Shown here: positions 34,094 to 44,830 of the stretch, piece after piece
Layout: each line of letters begins with the position of its first letter
Position numbering within the stretch: the stretch's first letter is position 1
Source: Lucinisca nassula
Taxonomy: Eukaryota; Mollusca; Bivalvia; Lucinida; Lucinidae
NCBI GenBank assembly: GCA_963580285.1
Contig: OY757011.1
Span: 95,587,650-95,651,649 of the forward strand
Length of the DNA: 64,000 nt
Reading direction: 5' to 3'
Notes under the pieces: model-generated
What the model was told of the DNA's origin: nothing
What the model saw: only the letters and a program-made list of their open reading frames with translations
Databases searched by the model: none
Position numbers and translations under genes: made by a program

Positions 34094-34935
34094 CTTATGT
34101 CTCTGGTTGGGCCCATCGGAGTCTAACTGTCGGTTTTTCATTTGCTCCAGCATTTCAGTGGTTTCTTGCTTTCGTGTCATCACCGTTGTTTCATCCCTAT
34201 GGACGGCCCCGCCCATTGGGGCTTGAAGAAATAAATGGGCTGCATGATGCTTCCACGAAGAGCTGAATCTGACTGCATACGAGTACTGATAAACTACTTA
34301 GAGGATCTAAGCCTGCCCAGGCAAAGTGGTGCGAGTCAGACCGTCCATGCTTATAAACCCTATTGGTTTCATTGGGCGACAGGGCTTGAGATGTCATTTC
34401 ATCTCAATGTCGGGTAGAAGTCCCACACAAATCGGAAGCAACGTCTCCAAAATGACCTCAATAGTGTTGACGGGGACGTTAAACATCAAATCAAACAAAC
34501 AAACAAACAATCATCCCTATGGTTGATTGATTTTTGTGTTCTCGGAGATGAAGCACTGATGAGTAAGGAAGCCTTCATGCGGACTGAACAAATTATTTGG
34601 CTAAATCGCGAATGAAGTAAGGGCGAGGATTGCAGCCGCGTAAATCGATTTAAGCCCCTAGTGGAATTTGTTGCACTGACCATTCCAAGGCGGTTCTTCT
34701 GTTGCAGTTTATTTTTGTTATGCTTTGTCTTTGAGTGTGTGTATCGCTTGTATTTTTTTGTATTTGATATCCAATTGGCCATTTTGTAGGAAAGTAACTG
34801 TCCTGTTGGCTTTCCGCTATTGATGCTTCCATTAGAGTCTAGTTGTTTCTTGCTTGTACTTCTTTCCCTTTGGTGTCTCTGATGGGAGCTGTGGGTTAAT
34901 TGCATCGATTCATGATCATTGCCTTCACTTATATT
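34094..34935 (+). repeat. L repeat, copy 2, with nested G SINE
   Basis: GGGCCCATCGGAGTCTAACT to TGATCATTGCCTTCACTT. It is interrupted at TCATCCCTATGG by a G SINE. Confidence 0.7.
34203..34503 (+). mobile_element. G SINE, copy 5, nested in L
   Basis: The direct repeat TCATCCCTATGG lies on each side. Complete body and (CAAA)n tail. Confidence 0.88.
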
Positions 34936-36055
34936 TTTATAATGGGGAAAATAGAAAAATAGAAAAATGGCATTTATTGCTATACCTTTGACAGTTTTTT
35001 TATAGAAATGTTCCTTGAGTAAACTTCTTTCAACCGTATGCTTTTATTTCAACCTGAGGGTCCCACAGGGTGTGCCAGGTCATGCCCCACCCTCTCCACT
35101 TATAAAAGGCCATATATCTCAGAAACCATTCAGATCCCCACGCCTAAACTTTATATATTCTTCTTACTTATGATAAGACACATTGAGTGGCATTAGCGTA
35201 GGAGTCTCCAAGGGTGCTCCGGGGCAATGCCCAACCCTGCCACTTCACAAAAGGCCAGATAGCTGAAAAAAACTGTTCAGAGCCCCACCCCTGAACCATA
35301 TTTATTTATGTTCCTTATGATAAGACACATTCAGTGACACCAACTGGGGGGTCTCCGGGGTTGCCAAGGGTCATGCCTCTCCCCTCCACTTCATAAAAAG
35401 CTATATATCTCTGAAACCGTTCAGATTCCCACCACTTAATCAAATATATTCTTGTCCCTAAGGATAAGACACATTCAGTGACACCAACGTAGGGGTCTCC
35501 TGGGGTACGCCGGGCACATGCACCAATCGTCCACTTCACAAAGGGCCAAATATTTGAGAAACTGTTCAGAGCCCCACCCCTAAACCATATATATCCATGT
35601 TCCTTATGATAAGACACATTCCGTGACACCGTCTTGGTGGTCCTTGAGGTGCCCCGGGCCATACCCTACCCCTCAACTTCTTAAAAACCTATATATCTCA
35701 GAAACCCTTCAGAACACCCACCCTAAACCATATATATACTTTATTATCTTTATGGTAAGACTCATTCAGTCACACCAACTTTGGGGTCTTTTTGTGCTGG
35801 GGTCATGCCTCTCCCCTCCACTTCATAAAAAAAACATATATCTCAGAAACCATTCAGATCCCCACCCTATAATCATATATATTCTTGTTCCTTATGGTTA
35901 GACACATTCAGTCACACCAACGTGGAAGGGTCCACAGGGGCCGTTCCATTCCCCTCCACTTCATTTTTTTTCGCATACTTTTTTGTTTGCATTCTTTTTT
36001 TTTTTTGGTCAGATCCTTCGCCCCTTACTGACTCCATATTGTTTGCATATCGTAT

Positions 36056-36432
36056 TGTATGTATGTATGCATGCATGCATGCATGCATGTATGTACCAAG
36101 AATATTTTGTCTCCCTCAAACATGGTATGTATGTATGTATGTATGTATGTATGTATGAAACAACAGTTGAATAGTAGATGAATATAGATAAAAATGTTAA
36201 GATATGTACCATCGGTGTATGTATGTATGTATGTATGCATTTTACTAATTTAACGTCACACCAACAGCTAACGTCACCTCTGTTTAAAGACTAGTGGGCC
36301 TGAACCAAACACAAGGTCCCACAGTCCATGGTTTAGAAGACGTACTGGTACTCGCACGAATGCGAGGGCATGCACACATGTATGTATGTATGTATGTATG
36401 TATGTATGTATGTATGTATGTATGTATGTATT
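36056..36432. repeat. Cluster of (ATGT)n/(ATGC)n microsatellites
   Basis: TATG-type runs at 36056-36096 (with ATGC variants), 36124-36157, 36217-36240 and 36377-36431, separated by short unique DNA. Confidence 0.9.
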
Positions 36433-36458
36433 AGTTTAACTGTGATAGTGAGAATATA

Positions 36459-36603
36459 GTAAATACATGGTTAGTGTCTTTAATAATAAAATATAATCGG
36501 TGAGCCTTAGACAATTTTAAAGGAGCGAGCTTTAGCGAGCCCCTGTAAAATTGTCGCGGCGAACCGATTATTTTTCATTATAAAAGACACTAATCATGTA
36601 TTT
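36459..36603. repeat. ~145-bp palindrome (MITE-like)
   Basis: TAAATACATGGTTAGTGTCT at the left pairs with AGACACTAATCATGTATTTA at the right. Inner pairs are ATAATCGGTGAGCC with GGCGAACCGATTAT and GACAATTTTA with TAAAATTGTC, closing on GCGAGCTTTAGCGAGC. Confidence 0.75.
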
Positions 36604-36789
36604 AGTTTATACCGCAATTAAAAAATCAAGGGGTTTTGCAGTAATTTAGCAAATTTAAGCAAAAAAAAATAAAAAAAAGACAGCAGACAGTGTGGCATGT
36701 TAAACGACATTCAGTGCATGTTGATCTCAGTCATTTCCCATTTGTAGTATGTCTATGATACTTACAATGGGAATATGGTTGCCTTCTTG

Positions 36790-37285
36790 CCGACGCTCTA
36801 GAGGCCACAGTTTTGGTCCGATCTTCATCAAGCTTGGTCAAAATGATCATGACAATATCTAGGTCAGTTTCGAATATGGGTCATGTCGGGTCAAAATTTA
36901 AATCATAGAAAATCTTTGTGAGCACTCTAGAGGCCATAATTTTGGTCAAATCATCATCGAACTTGGTCAGAATGATCATCTGGACAATTTCTGGGTCAAG
37001 TTCAAATATAATTCATGTCGGTTCAAAAGTTAGTCAGTAGGTCAAATCATAGCGAAAACCATGTGAGTAATCTACGAGCCACAGTTTTAGTCAAATCATC
37101 ATCAAACTTGGTCAGACTGATCTTCTTGACACTATCTGGGTCAAGATCGAATATTGGTCACGTCGGAACAAAATATAGGTCAGTAGAAAAAATTGTGAGC
37201 ACGCTAGTTTTGGTCCAATTATCATTAATCTTGGTCACAATGATCATCTTGACATATCTTGGTCAAATTCGAATATTAGTATTTC
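36790..37285 (+). repeat. P3-type array fragment
   Basis: TCGAATATGGGTCATGTCGG, CATCATCGAACTTGGTCAGA and similar landmarks match 27905-28620. No head is visible. Confidence 0.55.
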
Positions 37286-37324
37286 TTGCTTTCTTTTTTT
37301 TCTACTGAGATGCATCCGTCACAT

Positions 37325-37627
37325 TTGACCATTACCGTAGGTGTACATTACATACACTCCAGGTTTGCAGGTTGAAAGCCCACACAGTAATCCTGTAATT
37401 ACGGTAGGGATCTTTAACTTGCACAGGGGATGTTTCTCCCTGCGTAGTGTGGTCTCTAGTTAACGTCCCGATCCGAAGGACGGTGCACTTTATGACATTC
37501 ATCCCTGCAAATGATGCCAATGAAGCGTGTTCGGACACCGAAATTTTATCGCCGCTGCCGGGGATCGAACCCAGGACCTCAAGCATCAGAGGCAAGTACA
37601 CTAAGCACTGAGCTATCACGCTCCACA
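37325..37627 (-). mobile_element. tRNA-derived SINE (type S3), minus strand
   Basis: Complement of 55780-56113. B box complement GGATCGAACCC (37562-), A box complement CACTGAGCTATC (37606-37617). The body has ATTCATCCCTGCAAATGATG and AACGTCCCGATCCGAAGGAC. Confidence 0.85.
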
Positions 37628-38083
37628 AGCTACTACGCTCCACAATCATGTCGGTCAGTAGGTTAGGGGGAGCTATGTGAAATCGAAAAAGGGACACAGA
37701 AAGTCGTTTGACCACCAAACATGCCCCCGGGGCAACATTTTTGCACCACTTCTATATTCTTTCTAGTCTTCATTACTTTCGATTTGATATGCAACATAGT
37801 TTTTTTTTAACAAAATTAATTCTTAACGGCCCCCACCCCCTGCCTGAGGGAAGGGAGGGGGGTCACACCATAGTCTTCAGCCATAGGGGCTATTGCTTAT
37901 GAAAGGTAAGAGATTCTAGCATAAATGGTCTAGGAGCAATGGTGTGACATTACAGGGGACGGACTGACGTCGGACAGGGATGGATTAATTCATCTTCTTC
38001 GCTTTGTCTTTGGAAATTGCGGGGATGATAATAATAATAATAAGAAGAAGAAGGTAGACAAAGAAGGAGAAGCCGAAGAAACG

Positions 38084-38084
<1 letters not shown>

Positions 38085-38147
<63 letters not shown>

Positions 38148-38493
38148 CAGTAGAACTTCGATGGCTCGAACAACGATGGCTCGTTTACCATGGATGTGTC
38201 GAACCCATTCTTGAGCCCCTAGCGAAATCCTCTACATAAGAAATAGTGGGGGATAATTAAGGATATTTTAGTCTTTTATCTTGCAAATGTATGCTGTGTA
38301 TACTCATTAGAATCGCCTCGATGAGGCGATTCTAATGAGTACACACATCATACTTTTTCATTCTAGAACACCGAAAATATGTCTAAAAGTATCTTGTTAT
38401 GCCTCCTGACAGTAACCTCAGTGGCTCGAACTACCCCTGTCTCGAACAGATTTTCGAGGTCCCAAAGGTGTTCGAGCCATTGAAGTTCGACTG

Positions 38494-38549
<56 letters not shown>
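38085..38549. repeat. (TATC)n microsatellite split by a TA-MITE
   Basis: About 15 TATC units up to 38147 and about 14 more from 38494, in the same phase. Confidence 0.92.
38146..38495. mobile_element. TA-MITE copy 2, inside the TATC microsatellite
   Basis: Nearly identical to 7551-7901 in length, ends and central hairpin. The TA target is part of the TATC repeat. Confidence 0.88.
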
Positions 38550-38559
38550 ATGGGTGCTA

Positions 38560-39775
38560 GCTGACTTGGGGTGTGGGGGTACGAGTTGACCAAAGAACAT
38601 GTACCCGTTGACCAAAAACAGGTACGAGTTGTCTAAGATACGAGTTAGGGTACGAGCTGACCAGTTACCGGTCTGTCATTATAATGTCGAACATGCCAGT
38701 TTTTGACCTTGGCATCAGCAAGTTCTTTAGTAACTATTGTTGGCGCCTATGGCGGCTATCTTGGAACTCTGAAATGACATGTCCTCCTGAAGTGAAGGTC
38801 AGTTATATTTTGCTGGGTGGCATCGAGGCGACATTCAGTTTTATCTGTTCAGATTTTCAAGATGTCCGCCTTGAAAAAAGGTCTGATCGAGCTGACACTT
38901 GATGGGAGGCATCGGAGCGACATGGAGAATCAGAATTGTTAAAATCGTTCCGTTCCTTTATCCAAGATAGCCGTCATCTTGAAATTCTTTAAAGTGCATC
39001 TCCTCCTGAATTGAAAGTCTGATAGTGTTGAAACTGAAAGTCGGATTGATAATAATTATCCTTTAAAGTTTTACATCAAAACACTTATTTTTACATTATC
39101 CAAAAAGCAAGGGGCTGACAGGCGAGTTCTTAGATTTGTCTTACTTAAATATTCGTGACTACAGGGTTTTCAAAAATAATAATTTTTTGCTATTTTGCTT
39201 CTTATTCGATACTTGGACATCTATCGTAACACCCTGACAGATCTGAGATTGAAAAGCATTCAAAGGCAAATTATTTCTTTGGCTGCATGATTGAGTATTT
39301 GTACAAGGTCAGGATATGGGCGTCTGGTGCGGAAATCAGTTTATTTACTCCAGTTGCTTTGATAAGTCTCTATTGTTTATAACTTCTATTTATAGCTATA
39401 TATCGGCGTGATATTGTTCTTAACATACTAATGCCAAGTGTTCCAATCACGCCAGCAAGCAAGTGCAAAGCACCTCACCCCGCCTTCTAACTTTATTTAA
39501 TACAGAAATTAATGGGGTTATAAAACCGTTTTCCTGAGTTACTTTATTTTGACAATAAATTTCTTCTTTTTGTTTCTAAACATATAGTGTGGTATTTAGA
39601 GCTCTCGAGCATCTGTTACCTGTTATCTGTTAACGTAATAAGTACAAATTATCACCATTTTGCATAGAAAATGAAGCCTACGGTCATCCGGCATGGGTGT
39701 GTTGTATTGCTGAAAAGAAACTTAATGTACATTAGATAATACTCGTAGGTCACAATATATGCTATTCAGTCTGAA
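38560..39775. other. Low-feature intron, short repeats only
   Basis: A short GTACGAGTTGACC-type repeat lies at 38580-38660. Diverged AAGTTCTTTA / ATCTTGGAA-type units lie to about 39060. I see nothing beyond that. Confidence 0.35.
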
Positions 39776-40076
39776 ATGTTTGTTTTGTTTGATTTGATGT
39801 TTAATGTCCTCATCAACACTATAAAGGTCATTTTTGATATGTTGCTTCCAATTTTGTGGGACTTTAAGCCAACATTGAGATGAAATGACATCTTTAGCTC
39901 TGTCGTCCAATGAAACCAATAGGATTTATAAGAATGGACGGTCGACCTCGCAACGCTTTGCCTGGGCAGGCTTAGATCCTCTAAGCGGTTTACCAGTACT
40001 CATATGCGGTCGGATTCAGTGCTGCGTGGAAGCATCATGCAACCCATTTATTTCTTCAAGCCCCAATGGGCGGGGG
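39776..40076 (-). mobile_element. G SINE, copy 6, minus strand
   Basis: Complement of the G body, from the T-rich tail (TTTGTTTTGTTTGATTTG) to CAAGCCCCAATGGGCGGGGG. Flanked by CTGAAATGT on both sides. Confidence 0.82.
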
Positions 40077-40289
40077 CTGAAAGGCTGAAATGTCTCATGT
40101 CTCATGTTGAGTGCAAATTTTTTAAATTAAACTGTGATAGGTAGACACATTATGAAAGTAATATCATTTGAGCCAGTGTATTGGAAAAGTTATTAGAAAA
40201 GGTTATTTATTGCATAGGCAAGCAACAAATGCCCAGGTGAACATGCGCACTAGCATAACTGAATGAATGTTCCCTTTTAAATCACATAT

Positions 40290-40558
40290 CATTACGAAAA
40301 CACGCCTATACAAATACATCGAAAACTTTATCGCCGAAAAATTAAAAAAAATAAGATGAAAAACTGTTTCATTTTCTTATTTCTGCTCAAAATATAGATT
40401 ATAAGTACTCGTTAGAACCGCCTCATCGAGGCGGTTCTAACGAGTACCCACAATCTATATTTTATAAGAAAAACAATGTTTTCCACTGTATACCCCATTT
40501 TTACTATATAAAAGTGGAGTTCAAGGGGGAAATATTATATAGGTGCGTTTTCGTGATG
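40290..40558. mobile_element. A-type hairpin MITE, copy 5
   Basis: Ends CATTACGAAAACACGCCTAT and ATAGGTGCGTTTTCGTGATG. Perfect CGTTAGAACCGCCTC / GAGGCGGTTCTAACG hairpin. Confidence 0.85.
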
Positions 40559-40589
40559 TTACAGGTGCTCTGGAGCAGTAGATGTACAT

Positions 40590-41045
40590 ATTTTGAAAAA
40601 AGACAGCCTTTATTCTTGATTCCATTGTAGAATTCTGAAAATATCTGAGGGTCACTGATGAGGCCTAATTGGCCGAAACTAGCTAGTCTGGCCCAGAAAA
40701 CATGTGCACTCAATATATTTCGGTTCTGTGGGGTATTCCTTGCTTCCAAAGGATAACCCTTTTGTAGAACGTATTTAGCTTCACTTCAGCTGGTGTGTGG
40801 GAATGTGTGGCGGTGGTAAAACGTCTCCCTGCCCTACATCATAGTGAAGATTATATTTTCTTGTCCTTTGGGATCATTGATTCTATTGTAGGATTCTGAA
40901 AATATCTGAGGGTCACTGATGAGGCCTAATTGGCCGAAACTAGCTAGTCTGGCCCAGAACACATGTACACTCCATATATTTCGGTTCTGTGGTGAATTCC
41001 TTGCTTCCAAAGGATAACCCTTTTGTAGAACGTATTTATGCATTT
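40590..41045. repeat. M repeat, two direct units (~252 bp apart)
   Basis: GAAAATATCTGAGGGTCACT...GGATAACCCTTTTGTAGAACG is present at about 40618-40779 and 40869-41038. The spacer has GGTAAAACGTCTCCCTGCC. Confidence 0.7.
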
Positions 41046-41121
41046 ATGTTAACAATTTAACGTTCTCGCTTTCTAAACTGTACATGTACCTAGTCTATTG
41101 CATGTTTTTTTTTTCTTTCAG

Positions 41122-41267
41122 TAACAAGAGTGCGGACACAAGGATATGTGACGGTCTCATTTAATGTTGTTATGAAGGACATGAAAAAGTTTGGTTATGA
41201 TGTGCATCCAACTGATGTTTCCACAGTACATGTGCCTGAAAGTGTTGGGGTGTCAAATGAGGCTTAG
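41122..41267 (+). CDS. B9D1: B9D1, last coding exon with stop
   Basis: The acceptor is a long T-rich tract ending TTTCAG at 41121. TA completes the Val codon (G|TA). Reading continues [20 protein letters not shown] and [20 protein letters not shown] then VGVSNEA, with stop TAG at 41265-41267. VTRVR-QG-V---FNVV-KDM-K-GYD is the expected B9D1 C-terminal motif, followed by a variable tail. The three exons sum to 374 bases, about 124 residues, matching the C-terminal 60% of the ~200-residue family. A MITE (I family) begins 31 bases after the stop and so lies in the likely 3' UTR. Confidence 0.95.
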
Positions 41268-41297
41268 TCTATTGGAATATTTCTCCTGAATCTCAGC

Positions 41298-41526
41298 ATA
41301 TGGGCCCCGTCAAGCGATTCTGGTACTTATCGCCTATGCGAGCAGCGAAGGTTCAGGCGAGCCTCCGCATCCGCGCAGTCTCGCCAGAACCTTCCTTGCT
41401 CGCTCATACAAGCAGTGAATTAAGAGGAACCTTCAGACAGAAAGCCATATCCCTGGCCCCTCTGAATGGTTGGGCATGTCATGACGGAATGCTTGAAGAC
41501 ACAAATTCGCTTGGTGGGGCTCATGT
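41298..41526 (+). mobile_element. I-family MITE, complete copy in the B9D1 3' region
   Basis: Inverted ends CATATGGGCCCCGTCAAGCG and GCTTGGTGGGGCTCATG. The core has the inverted GAAGGTTCAGGCGAGCC / TCTCGCCAGAACCTTCC pair. Confidence 0.8.
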
Positions 41527-41646
41527 ATGAAATGGAGCTGATTGAAGCAAAACATACAAGAAAACACAATTGACAGTGAAGACTCCGATCAACCTGTACT
41601 TACATGTAACTGCAATGCTCCTGATAGGGACACTGATGAGTTTAAA

Positions 41647-41652
41647 AATAAA
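41647..41652 (+). promoter_or_regulatory. Candidate poly(A) signal AATAAA for B9D1
   Basis: First AATAAA downstream of the stop, 380 bases after it and beyond the I MITE. It is a bare hexamer in AT-rich DNA, so this is weak. Confidence 0.3.
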
Positions 41653-41685
41653 GGTTATTATTCTTAGTTTTTGTAAGCACCTTTC

Positions 41686-41760
41686 TTGTGGGTACTTGTT
41701 AGAATTTCCCCGAAGAGGCGATTCTAATAAGTACCTACAACACATGTTTCCGAAGCGAAG
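41686..41760. repeat. Solo hairpin related to the A/B/TA-MITE core
   Basis: TTGTGGGTACTTGTTAGAAT ... GAGGCGATTCTAATAAGTAC with CTACAACACATG beyond. No A or B end is visible on either side. Confidence 0.5.
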
Positions 41761-42228
41761 TAAAGAAAGTTGTCATTTTATTATTCACATTACTTCTTTT
41801 ACCCGGAGATATCGAATGCAGGCTGATCATAGTCTTTGCTATTAGTACGAGTCACCTGTAAAGAGACTCCAAGATGACCCAGGCATCAAGCTAAAACTAA
41901 GATCGGAATGATCATTTACAAAGGCTGATATGATTGCTAGCCGTTCACATGAGTCCTCTTTATGGAAGATGTACTTACCATGCAGTAGATGAGATCACTC
42001 AGATCAGTCATTGATATGTGTATTTGCTGGGTAGATTTGTCATGTTAACCATCACCATTCTGCAAATTTCAATACACAACAGACCTCCCCGATTTTTAGC
42101 CATTTGTGTTGCATGATTTCTATTTTTACTTTGCATTCAGAGCCAGAATGTATAACAGTGAGTATACATTCTGGTATTCTGGCTTACTGTACAGGATCTT
42201 TACTTAACGGTTTGGGGGTTAAGATTAT

Positions 42229-42635
42229 AAGAATCTTATATGGGTGTGAGTGGTGGATTGAAAAATCCGTCCCGAGGGACACTGTCCGGCATCACGAGGC
42301 TTGCCGAGTGATGCCGGACAGTGATCCCGAGGGACGGATTTTTCTATCCACCCCTCACACCCATATTGGATTCTTTTTCTTGCATACCTTCCATTTCTAT
42401 TGCGAATTTTAATGCTGCTGTCACTTCGGTTGCCGACGTCCGCCATTTTTTGATGACACAACAGGAATGTTGAGTGACGTCACACATGACGACGCCGCGC
42501 ATGAGGTTTTAATCAACCAGTGCATTTATCAAACACGCGATTATATTCGATTTGGGGTCGGAACACCAGGGTCAGAATATAAATTTCTATCCCAGGGTAA
42601 AATCACGGATTTCCTTGTCTGGTGTGCAAGAAATT
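42229..42635 (-). mobile_element. J element, copy 2
   Basis: Inverted relative to 8748-9192. The giant palindrome (42231-42373) comes first, then GTCCGCCATTTTTTGATGAC, TGACGTCACACATGACGACG and TCCCAGGGTAAAATCACGGA. Confidence 0.8.
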
Positions 42636-42652
42636 GTTGTGCCCAGACTCAG

Positions 42653-42865
42653 TTAAACCTTATCTTGCTGAATATTCAATTAAGCCACACCCATTTCTGG
42701 TTTTGAACCAATCAGATTATTTGAAGTAAATTATTCCTACATATTTATAAAATGAATGTCAAACAGTGCAGATCCTGATCAGATGGCTTCTTCAGAAGCC
42801 ATCTGATCAGGATCTACACTGTTTGCAAAGATAGGGGTTGTCGTGAACAGCAAGATAAGGGTTAA
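42653..42865. mobile_element. E1 piggyBac-like MITE, well preserved
   Basis: TTAAACCTTATCTTGCTGAA start, AGCAAGATAAGGGTTAA end. Hairpin AACAGTGCAGATCCTGATCA ... TGATCAGGATCTACACTGTT. Confidence 0.82.
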
Positions 42866-43203
42866 TCTAGCTTACTTTAGAACAGTAAATAAATTAATTA
42901 GCAGCCTCTTCAGACAGTGCAGACCTTTATGGATGGGGCATTTTGTTGATGACGGCCAGGAGTAGAACAATAAGATTTCATATGCATGCACAAGTCCTTA
43001 TAGTGTTGCCAAGATAATCAATCATTTTTTGGCCATTTGAAAACATGGAAAAGACACATATTATACAGGTTGCTCGAAGCATAAAGGGTCTTCCAAAAAT
43101 TGTCCATTTGGATTTATTAAGGGATGAAATATTTGATCTGAAAACAAAAGTAGACATGGAATTGCCTTCTCTGTAGTTATAAACTTTCTTTTTTTTTCTT
43201 CAG

Positions 43204-43310
43204 CAGATAATGTTGTTATTAAACATAAGTGCCACCAATATGACAAGACAATTCCTAAAAGAAGCAAGAAATTTTCCAGAGTATTTGGTAGTGTCTTAAA
43301 TCCTTTATAG
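43204..43310 (+). CDS. Candidate terminal exon of an unidentified gene
   Basis: A strong acceptor (CTTTCTTTTTTTTTCTTCAG, ending 43203) is followed by an open frame. Read with the first two bases as part of a split codon, it gives DNVVIKHKCHQYDKTIPKRS then KKFSRVFGSVLNPL and stop TAG at 43308-43310. The region is not covered by any repeat family I recognise, unlike most of this window. I do not recognise the protein and see no clear upstream partner exon. It may be the end of a gene lying mostly within 41.3-43.2 kb, an alternative exon, or chance: 34 codons open in AT-rich DNA is possible by luck. Confidence 0.3.
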
Positions 43311-43620
43311 TAAATATAGCCAGCAGTCGAATCAAATGTAATGTGAAGCCTTAATGTATCTGAAAATTAAGAAACAGTACTTTGGAAATTAGGTCAGGTT
43401 GATAAGCATGGCGCTTTATGGGTTCAGGGAATTCCTGCACTTACAAAATTTAATGGAATGTGTATCTTACAAGAACTACAGTATTTTCTGATAAAAAGAA
43501 CAGCATATGATTTGACATGTAAAAGATATAAAAAATAATAAGATTGGCTTAATATGTAACCAGCAGCCTAACAACAGAATGTGCATTGGATAGAGTATTT
43601 TGCATGTTGCAATAGTCATC
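43311..43620. other. No feature seen
   Basis: AT-rich, no recognised repeat. Confidence 0.35.
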
Positions 43621-43623
43621 TGT

Positions 43624-43903
43624 CATCACGTGAACAAGTCAGTGAAATGAAGACACCCCTATACACCACTTTATAATGAGAAAACTGGGGTTTACGGGGT
43701 ATACATTATTTTTCTTATTCTTGCTCCAAGACATAGGTTGTGGGTAATCGTTAGAACCGCCTCAATGAGGCGGTTCTAACGAGCACCCACAACCTATGTT
43801 TGCAGTATTTATAAGAAAAAATATCACGGATTTTCATCAGAAAAATGGCCACTATGGAGATGTGTAAAAATGCACCAATTTGCATGGGTGTCTTATCGTA
43901 ATG
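43624..43903. mobile_element. B-type MITE, complete copy
   Basis: CATCACGTGAACAAGTCAGT start and GGTGTCTTATCGTAATG end. Hairpin ATCGTTAGAACCGCCTCAAT / GAGGCGGTTCTAACGAGCAC. Confidence 0.82.
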
Positions 43904-44038
43904 AGAACCTTATGCATTGTAGTACAGCAGATGCTGCCAATATACAGTGAAGCTTTGATAGCCCTTGTGCTGATAGCATTTACCACGGCTGTTTCAAACT
44001 CCTTTGATTCCCCGAAAAAGTGACCATAACTGCAGATT

Positions 44039-44222
44039 TTAACCCTTTTTGTACCAAATGGAATCGTCCTTCTTATATATAGCAGGATTTCATTTTAAAA
44101 TTTAGGGGTGTCAGGTTGTGTTTTCTTCAACATTTATTTGGGAAATGGCTAAACTTTTGGCAAACAGCGGAGGCCCTGATCAGATGCCGCAGAACGCCGC
44201 GTCTTATCTGGGCCTGGTCAAC
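44039..44222. mobile_element. E2 piggyBac-like MITE, right end lost
   Basis: TTAACCCTTTTTGTACCAAA start and hairpin CAAACAGCGGAGGCCCTGAT ... TTATCTGGGCCTGGTC. No right TTAA end was found. Confidence 0.65.
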
Positions 44223-44237
44223 TCTCTTCATTTTATT

Positions 44238-44325
44238 TTGAAAATGTATGCTGTTTGTACACGTTAATATCATCTCAGTGAGAACAGTCTCAGTGAGGTA
44301 GTTCTAATACACAAAGCAGTTCAGG
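44238..44325. repeat. Decayed TA-MITE-type hairpin
   Basis: AAAATGTATGCTGTTTGTAC ... GTTCTAATACACAAAGC resembles the centre of 7551-7901 with a duplicated CTCAGTGAG loop. Confidence 0.4.
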
Positions 44326-44825
44326 CCAGCATTCAAGTTCGACAGTAAGTGCCCACTCATTTCACTCCTTGACGGTGGCACAATGCCAAATTAAACCTTT
44401 TGAAGTGCACAGGATAATTGAATTTAAAATATTTGCTTAGTATTCATATTTTTAATTAATGAAGGCAACATATGTACATTAATGAAGGTTTTTTAACGTT
44501 TACTGGTGTTTGAACACTATCAGGTAACAAGCAAAGTAAGTGAACCTTAAGGGTTTCGCTTGCCTTGCTCAAGCCCGGTTGATGATCATATTTCAATGAG
44601 CAGTGAATTATGTACAACATCCTGTTAAAAGCAAAATTAGCAACTCCCAAAGGGGTTTAGGATTCACTTAAATTATGCTTGTGATCCGGTGTTGTTCATA
44701 CTTCTGTGAACGTTTGATAAGTTTTCTCAAGTGCTTGGACGTACGTCTGTTATTTGACCAAAATACTTCTGTCCAATCATTAAGATTGAAACAAGAAAAC
44801 ATTTGCTCACAGGTTTTCCTGTTAA
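44326..44825. other. Low-feature DNA with a possible F-like relic
   Basis: AAGCAAAGTAAGTGAACCTT and GTTCATACTTCTGTGAACG recall the F stem-loop, but most of F is absent. Confidence 0.3.
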
Positions 44826-44830
44826 CAACA

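Larger units (their letters stand above)
33690..35960 (+). mobile_element. P2 element with nested L repeat, next to the B9D1 donor site
   Basis: Starts AGCTCACCAGAGCCGAAGGC at 33690. A second head-like block begins about 33862, an L repeat occupies 34094-34935, and satellite units continue to about 35960. There TTATGATAAGACACATTCAG recurs near 35169, 35314, 35459, 35604 and 35751, i.e. every 145-147 bp. The usual P2 right end is missing. Confidence 0.65.

Noticed and set aside
36009..36240. Frames rich in MYVCMYVCM or HTYIHTYIH
   Set aside because: Translation of the ATGT microsatellite.
41969..42100. Minus-strand acceptor/donor pair (TTTGCAG ... CATG|GTAAGT) around a possible MTDLSDLIYCM exon
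   Set aside because: All three frames from the acceptor contain stops, so it works only as a first exon; too weak without expression data.
42102..42160. Possible 17-base micro-exon between TTTGCATTCAG and GTGAGT on the plus strand
   Set aside because: No flanking exons to join it to; chance splice-site pairs are common.
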